Part shown: piece after piece, positions 11,566 through 19,184 of the stretch
Numbering within the stretch: the stretch's first letter is position 1
Layout of the letters: each line of letters starts with the position of its first letter
NCBI GenBank assembly: GCA_038144955.1
Contig: JAYQOT010000024.1
Location: forward strand, 1 to 33,827
Origin: Ga0077527 sp038144955
GTDB lineage: Bacteria; Pseudomonadota; Gammaproteobacteria; Burkholderiales; SG8-41
Reading direction: 5' to 3'
Length of the DNA stretch: 33,827 bases
Position numbers and translations under genes: made by a program
The notes under the pieces: model-generated
What the model was told of the DNA's origin: nothing
Seen by the model: the letters and a program-made list of their open reading frames with translations, nothing else
The model's database searches: none

Positions 11566-11641
11566 GGGTGCTTAGCTCAGCTGGTAGAGCGTCGCCCTTA
11601 CAAGGCGAATGTCGGCGGTTCGATCCCGTCAGCACCCACCA
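11566..11641 (+). tRNA. tRNA-Val (anticodon TAC)
   Basis: A 76-base tRNA with encoded CCA. The acceptor stem GGGTGCT pairs with AGCACCC; the D arm is AGCTCAGCTGGTAGAGC; the anticodon stem CGCC/GGCG encloses CTTACAA with TAC; the T arm is GGCGGTTCGATCCCGTC. It is 13 bases before tRNA-Asp and surely cotranscribed with it. Confidence 0.97.
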
Positions 11642-11654
11642 GTCAATGAAATCT

Positions 11655-11731
11655 GGAGTGGTAGTTCAGTTGGTTAGAATACCGGCCTGTCACGCCGGGG
11701 GTCGCGGGTTCGAGTCCCGTCCACTCCGCCA
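11655..11731 (+). tRNA. tRNA-Asp (anticodon GTC)
   Basis: A 77-base tRNA with encoded CCA. The acceptor stem GGAGTGG pairs with CCACTCC, the discriminator is G as usual for Asp, the anticodon stem CCGGC/GCCGG encloses CTGTCAC, and the T arm is GCGGGTTCGAGTCCCGT. A strong terminator follows at once. Confidence 0.97.
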
Positions 11732-11736
11732 ACTGC

Positions 11737-11767
11737 AAAAAAGGCGAACAGCGTTCGCCTTTTTTCT
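11737..11767 (+). terminator. Rho-independent terminator of the tRNA-Val/tRNA-Asp unit
   Basis: Stem AAGGCGAA/TTCGCCTT (11741-11748 and 11754-11761) with loop CAGCG, preceded by an A-run and followed by TTTTTC. It begins six bases after the tRNA-Asp CCA. The A-run/T-run symmetry means it could act on both strands, though no minus-strand gene ends here. Confidence 0.9.
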
Positions 11768-11815
11768 TATGGGCGCCGCTGCCGGCGTCCGCTGATTTGT
11801 CCTGGAGAGAGAGCC

Positions 11816-13705
11816 ATGTACGATTTTGTTTACAAGAACAAGCGGCTGATGCAGATCATCCTGGCTCTGATCATTTTGCCGTTCGCTTTTTTTGGCATCG
11901 ATTCGTATTTCCGTGCCGGCAGCGGTGGCGATACGGTGGCCACCGTGGGCGATTACAAGATCACCCAGTACGAATTCTCTCAGGCACTGCGCGAACGCCA
12001 GGACATGCTGCAACGCATGGCCGGCGGGCGTGTCGATCCGGCACTGGTGGACAGTCCCGAACTGCGTTTTTCGGTGATCGACAACCTGGTGCAGCAGCGG
12101 CTGCTGCTGGAGCGAGCAGGCCGTACCGGCATGGTGGTGACCGACAACCATGTCCGGGATATCGTCAGCGGCGTCGAGGCCTTCAAGGAGGACGGAAAGT
12201 TTTCCTACAAGCGCTACGAGGAGCTGCTCAAAGCACAGGGCATGACGCCGGTGGTTTTCGAGCAGCGCGTGCGCCAGGACCTGATGACCGACCATGTCAT
12301 TTATCCCTACACCGGTGCCGCCTTTGTTTCGCGTGCCGAGGCGGCCAACCTGCTGCGCATTTCGGAACAGAAACGCGAAGTGAGCTACTTCACGCTGGGT
12401 GCTGATGCTTTTGTGTCCCAGGTGAAGCTGGAGACCGATGCGGCCAAGAAATACTATGAGTCACACCAGGATGAGTTCAGGGTGCCCGAGCAGGTGCGGC
12501 TGGAATTCGTGACACTGAGTGCTGACGCACTGGCCTCGCAGATGCAACCGACCGCTGCCGAATTGCGTAAGGCGTATGACGAGAATGCCAAGCGTTTCGT
12601 GGTCAAGGAGTCGCGTCAGGCCAGCCACATACTGATTACGCCGGATGCCGCCGGCGGTGCCGACGCAAAGAGCAAGGCGAAGGCCCGTGCCGACGAGATT
12701 CATGCGCAATTGAAGAAAAATCCCAAGGAATTTGCGGCGCTGGCGAAAAAACATTCCCAGGATCCGGGCTCGGCTTCAAGGGGCGGTGATCTTGGTTTTT
12801 TCGAGCGCGGCGCGATGGTTAAGAGCTTCGAAGATGCCGTGTTTTCAATGAAGCCGGGTGAGATTTCCCCGCCGGTTGAAAGCGAGTTCGGCTATCACAT
12901 CATCCAGCTGGTGACAGTGCGTGCCGGCAAGGCCAAGGCATTCGAGGAGGCGCGTCCCGAGATCGAGGGTGAACTGAAAAAGCAGATGGCTGCCCGCAAG
13001 TTTGCGGAACTGGCAGAAGCTTTCAGCAATACCTTGTTCGAACAGTCTGGAAGCCTGAAACCTGCCGCAGACCTGATCAAGGCGAGCCCGGAAAAAAGCG
13101 GTTGGATCGCCCGCAACAGTAACGGCAACGGCCTGCTCGGCAATCCGAAGCTGCTGCAGTCGGTTTTTTCCGATGATGTGCTGAAGAGCAAGCGCAATAC
13201 CGAGGCGATCGAAATTGCACCAGGAGTATTGCTGGGTGCACGGGTGGCTGAGCACAAACCGGCCTCGGTGCAGCCCTTCGATCAGATCGGAGATGCGCTG
13301 GTCCGCAAGCTGGTATTGCAGCAGGCAGGGCAGCTGGCGGCCCAAGAAGGGCGGGCACGGCTGGCAGCGTTGCGTGAGGGCAAAGACGTGCAGGTGAAAT
13401 GGAGCGCGCCTCAGCTCGCAAGCCGCAGTGACCCCAAGGGTGTGCCGGGTGAAGCGTTGCGCCAGGCCTTCAAGGCCGACGTCGCCAAACTGCCGGCTTA
13501 TGCAGGCACAGAAAGCGGCGGCGGCTATACGCTGGTGCGGATAGGCAAGGTGGAAGAGGCGGGCGATGGTGCTAAGGACAAGCAGAACGCAGTTGCCCAG
13601 ACCATGCGCCAGGTATCAGGCCAGGCGGAACTGGCTGCCTACCTTGCCAGCCTTAAGCAGAAAACGCAGGTGGCCATTCGCAAGGAAGCTGTCGAAAGAA
13701 AGTAG
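11816..13705 (+). CDS. ppiD: Periplasmic folding chaperone PpiD (SurA/parvulin type)
   Basis: A 629-residue inner-membrane-anchored periplasmic chaperone that meets proteins leaving the Sec translocon. The short cytoplasmic N terminus MYDFVYKNKRLMQ is followed by one membrane helix (about 12-28) and a SurA-like helical domain to about 260. A parvulin domain spans about 265-370 with SHIL (270-273), GGDLGFF (323-329), F338 and GYHIIQL (359-365). Unlike E. coli PpiD, whose parvulin domain is inactive, these residues look like those of active parvulins. The ATG follows GGAGAGAGAG. Its place after lon and the tRNA pair is conserved; hupB, often found between lon and ppiD, is absent. Confidence 0.93.
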   Translation: MYDFVYKNKRLMQIILALIILPFAFFGIDSYFRAGSGGDTVATVGDYKITQYEFSQALRERQDMLQRMAGGRVDPALVDSPELRFSVIDNLVQQRLLLERAGRTGMVVTDNHVRDIVSGVEAFKEDGKFSYKRYEELLKAQGMTPVVFEQRVRQDLMTDHVIYPYTGAAFVSRAEAANLLRISEQKREVSYFTLGADAFVSQVKLETDAAKKYYESHQDEFRVPEQVRLEFVTLSADALASQMQPTAAELRKAYDENAKRFVVKESRQASHILITPDAAGGADAKSKAKARADEIHAQLKKNPKEFAALAKKHSQDPGSASRGGDLGFFERGAMVKSFEDAVFSMKPGEISPPVESEFGYHIIQLVTVRAGKAKAFEEARPEIEGELKKQMAARKFAELAEAFSNTLFEQSGSLKPAADLIKASPEKSGWIARNSNGNGLLGNPKLLQSVFSDDVLKSKRNTEAIEIAPGVLLGARVAEHKPASVQPFDQIGDALVRKLVLQQAGQLAAQEGRARLAALREGKDVQVKWSAPQLASRSDPKGVPGEALRQAFKADVAKLPAYAGTESGGGYTLVRIGKVEEAGDGAKDKQNAVAQTMRQVSGQAELAAYLASLKQKTQVAIRKEAVERK

Positions 13706-13730
13706 ACGCGGGCCAGGGCCGACGGCCTGG

Positions 13731-14519
13731 TTACTGGCCGCGCATGCCGCCGACGGAAGTGTTGAAGCCGCAATCGACGTAGGTGATCTCGCCGGTAATG
13801 CCGGCGGCCAGATCAGAGAGCAGGAAGGCGGCGGTGTTGCCGACATCCTCGATGGTCACGTTGCGGCGCAGCGGTGAATTTTCTTCCACAAATTTCAGGA
13901 TTCTCCCGAAGTCGCCGATGCCGGCAGCGGCCAGCGTCTTGATCGGACCTGCGGAGATGCCATTGACACGGATACCGTTGGTCCCGAGGTTGCTGGCCAG
14001 GTAACGCACGCAGGCCTCGAGGCTGGCCTTGGCGAGCCCCATCACGTTGTAGTGGGGAACGGTGCGCACGGCGCCAAGGTAGGACAGGGTCAGCAGCGCT
14101 CCGTTTCGACCCGCCATCAGCGGAACCGCTCCCTTGGCAAGCGCAGCAAAACTGTAGCTGCTGATGTCGTGCGCAGTCCTGAATCCCTCCCGCGTCAGCC
14201 CGTCCAGAAAATCGCCCTTGAGAGCTTCCCGCGGTGCGAAGGCGATTGAATGCAGCAAGCCGTCCAGGCTTCCCCATTCGCGACCCAGAGACTCGAACAG
14301 GCCGGCAATCTGGTCGTCCTGGGATACGTCACAGGGCAGTACTGGAACGCTGCCGAATTCCGCAGCCAGCTTGACCACGCGCTCCCTGATGTCTTCCCCC
14401 TGGTAGGTGAATGCCAGGCTGGCACCCTCGCGTTTTGCGGCCTGGGCCACGCCATAGGCGATGGAGCGGCTGGACAGCAGTCCGGTGATCAGGATTTTTT
14501 TGTCTTTCAGAAAAGCCAT
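13731..14519 (-). CDS. fabI: Enoyl-[acyl-carrier-protein] reductase (NADH) FabI
   Basis: A 262-residue SDR-related enzyme that reduces trans-2-enoyl-ACP in the last step of each fatty-acid elongation cycle. The N-terminal cofactor segment ITGLLSSRSIAYG and the active-site Tyr147, Tyr157 and Lys164 (Y-x6-K in HYNVMGLAK) match E. coli FabI one residue later. The C terminus GEITYVDCGFNTSVGG is typical. The ATG at 14519 has AAAGG upstream. It converges with ppiD, with only 25 bases between the stops and an imperfect GC-rich hairpin there. FabI is the target of triclosan and diazaborines. Confidence 0.97.
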   Translation of the reverse strand: MAFLKDKKILITGLLSSRSIAYGVAQAAKREGASLAFTYQGEDIRERVVKLAAEFGSVPVLPCDVSQDDQIAGLFESLGREWGSLDGLLHSIAFAPREALKGDFLDGLTREGFRTAHDISSYSFAALAKGAVPLMAGRNGALLTLSYLGAVRTVPHYNVMGLAKASLEACVRYLASNLGTNGIRVNGISAGPIKTLAAAGIGDFGRILKFVEENSPLRRNVTIEDVGNTAAFLLSDLAAGITGEITYVDCGFNTSVGGMRGQ

Positions 14520-14557
14520 GGTTTGCCTTTGCGCAGTAATCGTTTTGCGGTCGCCCG

Positions 14558-14563
14558 ATTATA
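14558..14563 (-). promoter_or_regulatory. Possible -10 box of fabI
   Basis: The minus strand reads TATAAT, 38 bases before the fabI ATG, in the 86-bp gap between fabI and the divergent ABC operon. No good -35 box is seen at 16-18 bases. On the plus strand TACACT (14592-14597) is too close to the binding-protein ATG to be convincing. Confidence 0.4.
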
Positions 14564-14605
14564 ACCAGAAGCTGTGCCGGCCATTATCGGCTACACTTTG
14601 CCGCG

Positions 14606-16795
14606 ATGCCGTTCAGTCGCCTTGTCCTGACGTTGCCGGTACTCGTGCTCGCCGCGAGCTGCGGTGGTTCGCCGTGGAATGATCCCTATCCATCCTCGGA
14701 TGTTCGTTCCAATACGCTGTATACATCTTTTTCGGAGCGTCCCAAGCACCTGGACCCGGTGCAGTCCTATGCCGAGAACGAATACGCTTTCATTGCCAAC
14801 ATCTACCAGCCGCCGCTGCAGTATCACTACCTCAAGCGGCCGTACGAACTGATCCCTTTCGGCGCCGAGGAAGTGCCGCGCCCGCAGTACCTGGACACTG
14901 CCGGCAGGCCGCTGCCGGACACAGCGCCTGCTGAAAAAGTGGCCTTTAGCGAATACCTGGTCCATATCCGCAAGGGCATACGCTATCAGCCTCACCCCGC
15001 GCTGGCAGTTGATGCGGCAGGCAAGCCCAGGTATCACGCGCTGAAAAAGTCGGACATCAGCTCCATCAACGTGCTTGCAGACTTCAGGCACAGCGGAACC
15101 CGTGAACTGGTGGCTGCCGATTACGTGCACCAGATCAAGCGGCTGGCCCATCCACGCCTGCATTCCCCGATCCTGCAGCTGATGGGCGACTATATTGTGG
15201 GGCTGAAAGAATTTGCCGAGGCGCGTGCCAAGGAAGCGGAGTCGCTGCCCGAAGGCGTGCGTGTTGACCTGGAGTCGCGTGAACTCGAAGGCGCCCGTGT
15301 CATTGATCGTCATACCTATGCGGTACGCGTGCGCGGGAAATACCCGCAGTTTGCCTACTGGCTGGCGATGCCGTTTTTTGCGCCGGTGCCGCCGGAGGCG
15401 GACCGTTTCTACGAGCAGCCTGGCATGGCGCAGAAAAACATCACCCTCGACTGGTATCCGATAGGCACCGGGCCGTACATGCTGACTGTCAACAATCCGA
15501 ACCGGCAGATGGTGCTTGAGCGCAACCCGAACTACGGCGTGGAAACCTACCCTGCAGAGGGTGAGCCGGGGGATGCTGACGCCGGGCTGCTGAAGGATGC
15601 CGGCAAGCCGTTGCCGTTCATTGATCGTGTCGTGTTCAGCCTGGAAAAAGAGCAGATCCCCTACTGGAACAAATTCCTGCAGGGCTATTACGATGCCTCG
15701 GGCATTGCTTCCGACACCTTCGACCAGGCAGTGCAGACTTCAGGGCAGGGGGATGTCACGTTGTCAGACGAGATGGCGCAGCGCGGGATACGGCTGCAGA
15801 CCTCACTGGCGACCAGTGTGTTCTACCTCGGTTTCAACATGCTCGATCCACTGGTCGGCGACACCGATGCGAGGCGCCGCGAGCGGGCACGCAAGCTGCG
15901 GCTGGCCATTTCCATCGCGGTTGACCAGGAGGAATTCATTTCGATATTCCGCAATGGCCGCGGTGTGCCTTCGCATGGACCGATCCCGCCGGGGATTTTC
16001 GGTTATCGCGACGCCGACGCCGCCGGCATCAATCCCGAAGTCTATGAGTGGCGCAACGGCGCTGCGCAGCGCAAGTCCATCGAGCAGGCTAAGCGACTGC
16101 TGGCGGAGGCAGGATATCCCGGGGGACGCGATTCGGCGACGGGAGAGACGCTACTGCTGCATCTGGACACCACGGCGGGCGGGGCGGACAGCAAGGCGCG
16201 GCTGGAATGGTACGTGCGCCAGCTGCGGAAACTGGGAGTGCAACTGGTGCTGCGAACCACCGACTTCAACCGTCTGCAGGACAAATTACGTCGCGGCACC
16301 ACGCAACTGTATTTTCTCGGCTGGAATGCCGATTACCCCGATCCGGAAAATTTCCTGTTCCTGTTTCACGGGCCTCAGGGACGGGCCAAGACCCAGGGCG
16401 AGAATGCCTCGAACTACCGCAACGAAGAGTATGACCGGTTGTTCGACCGCATGAAGCACATGGCCAACGGCCCGGAACGCCAGGCGATCATCGACCGCAT
16501 GGTCGGGATACTGCGCCATGATGCGCCGTGGGTGTGGAGTTTCTTCCCCAAGGACTACACCCTGCACCATGCCTGGGTACACAACCGCAAACCCAACCAG
16601 ATCGCCAATAACGGGTTGAAATACCAGCGGCTGGATCCCGCCCTGCGCGCGCAGATGCGCAAGGAATGGAATCCGCCGGTGCTGTGGCCGCTGGGCTTGA
16701 TCGGCCTTGTGCTGGTGTTGGGCGTGATGCCGGCGGTGCTGGCCTGGCGCCGCCGCGAGCGTCTGCCGGCCCGCAGGACGCTGGAGGCCTCATGA
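14606..16795 (+). CDS. Peptide ABC transporter substrate-binding protein (family 5) with C-terminal membrane anchor
   Basis: A 729-residue family-5 extracellular solute-binding protein, first gene of a peptide import operon. The N terminus is a lipoprotein-like signal with LAASC placing the cysteine at residue 19. The body shows family features: LDPVQSYAENEYAFIANIYQ, the DWYPIGTGPYML block, LGFNMLDP, and near the end FLGWNADYPDPENFLFLF with its aromatic ligand-pocket residues. Unusually, residues about 692-713 form a membrane helix followed by RRRERLPARR, a cytoplasmic-type positive tail. It is longer than OppA or DppA (about 540). The stop overlaps the permease start by four bases. Ligand specificity cannot be read. 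Confidence 0.9.
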   Translation: MPFSRLVLTLPVLVLAASCGGSPWNDPYPSSDVRSNTLYTSFSERPKHLDPVQSYAENEYAFIANIYQPPLQYHYLKRPYELIPFGAEEVPRPQYLDTAGRPLPDTAPAEKVAFSEYLVHIRKGIRYQPHPALAVDAAGKPRYHALKKSDISSINVLADFRHSGTRELVAADYVHQIKRLAHPRLHSPILQLMGDYIVGLKEFAEARAKEAESLPEGVRVDLESRELEGARVIDRHTYAVRVRGKYPQFAYWLAMPFFAPVPPEADRFYEQPGMAQKNITLDWYPIGTGPYMLTVNNPNRQMVLERNPNYGVETYPAEGEPGDADAGLLKDAGKPLPFIDRVVFSLEKEQIPYWNKFLQGYYDASGIASDTFDQAVQTSGQGDVTLSDEMAQRGIRLQTSLATSVFYLGFNMLDPLVGDTDARRRERARKLRLAISIAVDQEEFISIFRNGRGVPSHGPIPPGIFGYRDADAAGINPEVYEWRNGAAQRKSIEQAKRLLAEAGYPGGRDSATGETLLLHLDTTAGGADSKARLEWYVRQLRKLGVQLVLRTTDFNRLQDKLRRGTTQLYFLGWNADYPDPENFLFLFHGPQGRAKTQGENASNYRNEEYDRLFDRMKHMANGPERQAIIDRMVGILRHDAPWVWSFFPKDYTLHHAWVHNRKPNQIANNGLKYQRLDPALRAQMRKEWNPPVLWPLGLIGLVLVLGVMPAVLAWRRRERLPARRTLEAS

Positions 16796-17769
16796 CCGGG
16801 TACATCCTGCGCCGCATGATCTACGGCATTTTCGTGCTGGTGGGGGTCAACGTACTGACCTTTGCGCTGTTCTTCTTCGTCAACTCGCCTGACGACATGG
16901 CGCGCGCGCAGCTGGGCGTGAAGCGGGTGACCCCCGAAGCCGTGGACAAATGGAAGCGCGAACGGGGATACGATAAGCCATTGTTTATAAATGAAAAATC
17001 ATCAGGTTTCGAGCGGGTCACCGACACCGTATTTTTCGAAAAATCAGTCAAGCTGTTCGCCTTCGAATTCGGCGCTTCCGACCAGGGACGCAATATCGGC
17101 TATGACATCAGCACCCGCATGTGGCCGAGCCTGGCGGTGCAATTGCCGGCATTCATCGTCGGCCTGCTGGTCTACATTTCGTTCGCACTGCTGATGGCGT
17201 TTTTCCGCGCCACCTACATTGATTTCTGGGGTGTGGTGCTGTGCGTGGTGATGATGTCGATATCGACGCTGTTCTACATCATCGGCGGCCAGTTTGTGTT
17301 CGGGAAACTGTGGAACCTGGTGCCGATCTCCGGTTATGAAACCGGTTTTGATGCTGTCAAGTTTCTGGCACTGCCGGTGCTGATCGGCATCATCGGCGGC
17401 ATCGGCGGCAGCTCACGCTGGTACCGCACGATCTTTCTCGAGGAGATCAGCAAGGACTACGTGCGGACGGCACGTGCGAAAGGTCTTCCGGAAACGAGAG
17501 TCATGTTCCGTCACGTGCTGCAGAACGCGATGATTCCGATACTCACTGGCGTGGTGGTGGTCATTCCGCTGCTGTTCATGGGGGCATTGATTACCGAGTC
17601 GTTTTTCGGCATTCCGGGACTGGGCAGCTATACCATCGATGCCATTACCCAGCAGGATTTCGCGATCGTTCGTGCGATGGTGTTCCTCGGCTCGGTGCTC
17701 TACATCATCGGCCTGATCCTGACCGACGTGTCCTATACATTGGTCGATCCCCGGGTGCGCTTCTCATGA
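16792..17769 (+). CDS. Peptide ABC transporter permease, DppB/OppB type
   Basis: A 325-residue inner-membrane permease. The ATG at 16792 lies in the ATGA overlap with the binding protein and gives the family N terminus MTGYILRRMIYGIFVLVGVN. Membrane helices are at about 9-30, 113-133, 142-165, 189-207, 251-270 and 293-313. The EAA loop that docks on the ATPase is visible as DYVRTARAKGLPETRVMFRH, and the C terminus DVSYTLVDPRVRF is typical of DppB. It pairs with the next gene to form the transport channel. Confidence 0.95.
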   Translation: MTGYILRRMIYGIFVLVGVNVLTFALFFFVNSPDDMARAQLGVKRVTPEAVDKWKRERGYDKPLFINEKSSGFERVTDTVFFEKSVKLFAFEFGASDQGRNIGYDISTRMWPSLAVQLPAFIVGLLVYISFALLMAFFRATYIDFWGVVLCVVMMSISTLFYIIGGQFVFGKLWNLVPISGYETGFDAVKFLALPVLIGIIGGIGGSSRWYRTIFLEEISKDYVRTARAKGLPETRVMFRHVLQNAMIPILTGVVVVIPLLFMGALITESFFGIPGLGSYTIDAITQQDFAIVRAMVFLGSVLYIIGLILTDVSYTLVDPRVRFS

Positions 17770-19184
17770 TGCCGTTCCGCNNNNNNNNNNNNNNNNNNNN
17801 NNNNNNNNNNNNNNNNNNNNNNNNNNNNNNNNNNNNNNNNNNNNNNNNNNNNNNNNNNNNNNNNNNNNNNNNNNNNNNNNNNNNNNNNNNNNNNNNNNNN
17901 NNNNNNNNNNNNNNNNNNNNNNNNNNNNNNNNNNNNNNNNNNNNNNNNNNNNNNNNNNNNNNNNNNNNNNNNNNNNNNNNNNNNNNNNNNNNNNNNNNNN
18001 NNNNNNNNNNNNNNNNNNNNNNNNNNNNNNNNNNNNNNNNNNNNNNNNNNNNNNNNNNNNNNNNNNNNNNNNNNNNNNNNNNNNNNNNNNNNNNNNNNNN
18101 NNNNNNNNNNNNNNNNNNNNNNNNNNNNNNNNNNNNNNNNNNNNNNNNNNNNNNNNNNNNNNNNNNNNNNNNNNNNNNNNNNNNNNNNNNNNNNNNNNNN
18201 NNNNNNNNNNNNNNNNNNNNNNNNNNNNNNTTTCGCGGCCTGGCCTGGGCACTGCTGGCATGGTTTGTTTGCGCGATAGCCGTGTGTGCGGTGCTGGCGC
18301 GCAGTGCCGGAGTCGGCATGGAGCAGTCGTGGAGTGACATCTGGCGCGGGCGGAAAGCGGTGCAGTGGCGGGCGATTCTGTGTGCCTCAGCCTTCCTCTG
18401 CGTACTTGCCGGCCCGTTGATCGCGCTGGCGCCGTATTACCACGTGTTCGGTACCGACAAGGTGGGGCAGGACGTGCTCTATCAGGCGCTGAAGAGCATA
18501 CGCACGGGGCTGGTCATCGGCACGCTCGCAACCCTGGTGATGCTGCCGTTTGCGCTGGTGCTGGGGGTGATGGCGGGTTACTTCAAGGGCATGGTCGATG
18601 ACGCGATCCAGTATCTTTACACCACGCTGTCCTCGATACCCGGCGTGCTGCTGATTGCGGCTGCGGTGCTGATGATGCAGGTCTACATCGAAAACCATGC
18701 GGAGATTTTTCCGACCACGGAAATCCGCGCCGACGTGCGGCTGCTGGCCCTGTGCGTGATCCTCGGCATTACCAGCTGGACCGGACTGTGCCGTCTGCTG
18801 CGCGGGGAGACGCTGAAACTGCGCGAACTGGAATACATCCAGGCCGCCCATGCCTTCGGTGTTTCCCATTGGCGGATCATGATGCGGCACATCGTTCCCA
18901 ACGTGATGCACATCGTGATGATCGCGCTGGTGATGGATTTCAGCGGGCTGGTGCTGGCCGAGGCAGTGCTCTCCTATGTCGGTGTTGGCGTTGATCCGTC
19001 GATGCTCAGCTTCGGCACCATGATCAACAGCGCAAGGCTTGAAATGGCGCGTGAACCGATGGTGTGGTGGGCGCTGGCCGCGGCTTTTGCCTTCATGCTG
19101 GCTCTGGTGCTGGCAGCCAACCTGTTTGCCGACGCAGTGCGCGATGCCTACGATCCGCGGCTGGTAGTGGGGGCGCGCACATGA
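17766..19184 (+). CDS. Peptide ABC transporter permease, DppC/OppC type, interrupted by assembly gap
   Basis: The second permease. Only MMPFR is known before a 450-base run of N; after it the frame resumes with membrane segments at about residues 156-176 and 201-220, then the conserved core HVFGTDKVGQDVLYQALKSI, helices, and the EAA loop (YIQAAHAFGVSHWRIMMRHI). The C terminus NLFADAVRDAYDPR is standard. If the gap length is true the protein is 472 residues, much longer than OppC (about 300), with extra N-terminal membrane helices. The N-run is exactly 150 codons and keeps frame, but its size may be only an estimate. ATGA overlaps join it to both neighbours. Confidence 0.88.
   Translation: MMPFRXXXXXXXXXXXXXXXXXXXXXXXXXXXXXXXXXXXXXXXXXXXXXXXXXXXXXXXXXXXXXXXXXXXXXXXXXXXXXXXXXXXXXXXXXXXXXXXXXXXXXXXXXXXXXXXXXXXXXXXXXXXXXXXXXXXXXXXXXXXXXXXXXXXXXXFRGLAWALLAWFVCAIAVCAVLARSAGVGMEQSWSDIWRGRKAVQWRAILCASAFLCVLAGPLIALAPYYHVFGTDKVGQDVLYQALKSIRTGLVIGTLATLVMLPFALVLGVMAGYFKGMVDDAIQYLYTTLSSIPGVLLIAAAVLMMQVYIENHAEIFPTTEIRADVRLLALCVILGITSWTGLCRLLRGETLKLRELEYIQAAHAFGVSHWRIMMRHIVPNVMHIVMIALVMDFSGLVLAEAVLSYVGVGVDPSMLSFGTMINSARLEMAREPMVWWALAAAFAFMLALVLAANLFADAVRDAYDPRLVVGART
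17781..18230. other. Assembly gap (450 N)
   Basis: All 450 bases are N. Its content is unknown; the flanking frames suggest that it hides the N-terminal third of the permease, but an insertion or other sequence cannot be excluded. Confidence 0.99.

Noticed and set aside
13706..13730. GC-rich hairpin between the ppiD and fabI stops as a bidirectional terminator
   Set aside because: The stem has a bulge and no T-run on either side, so I mention it only within the fabI entry.
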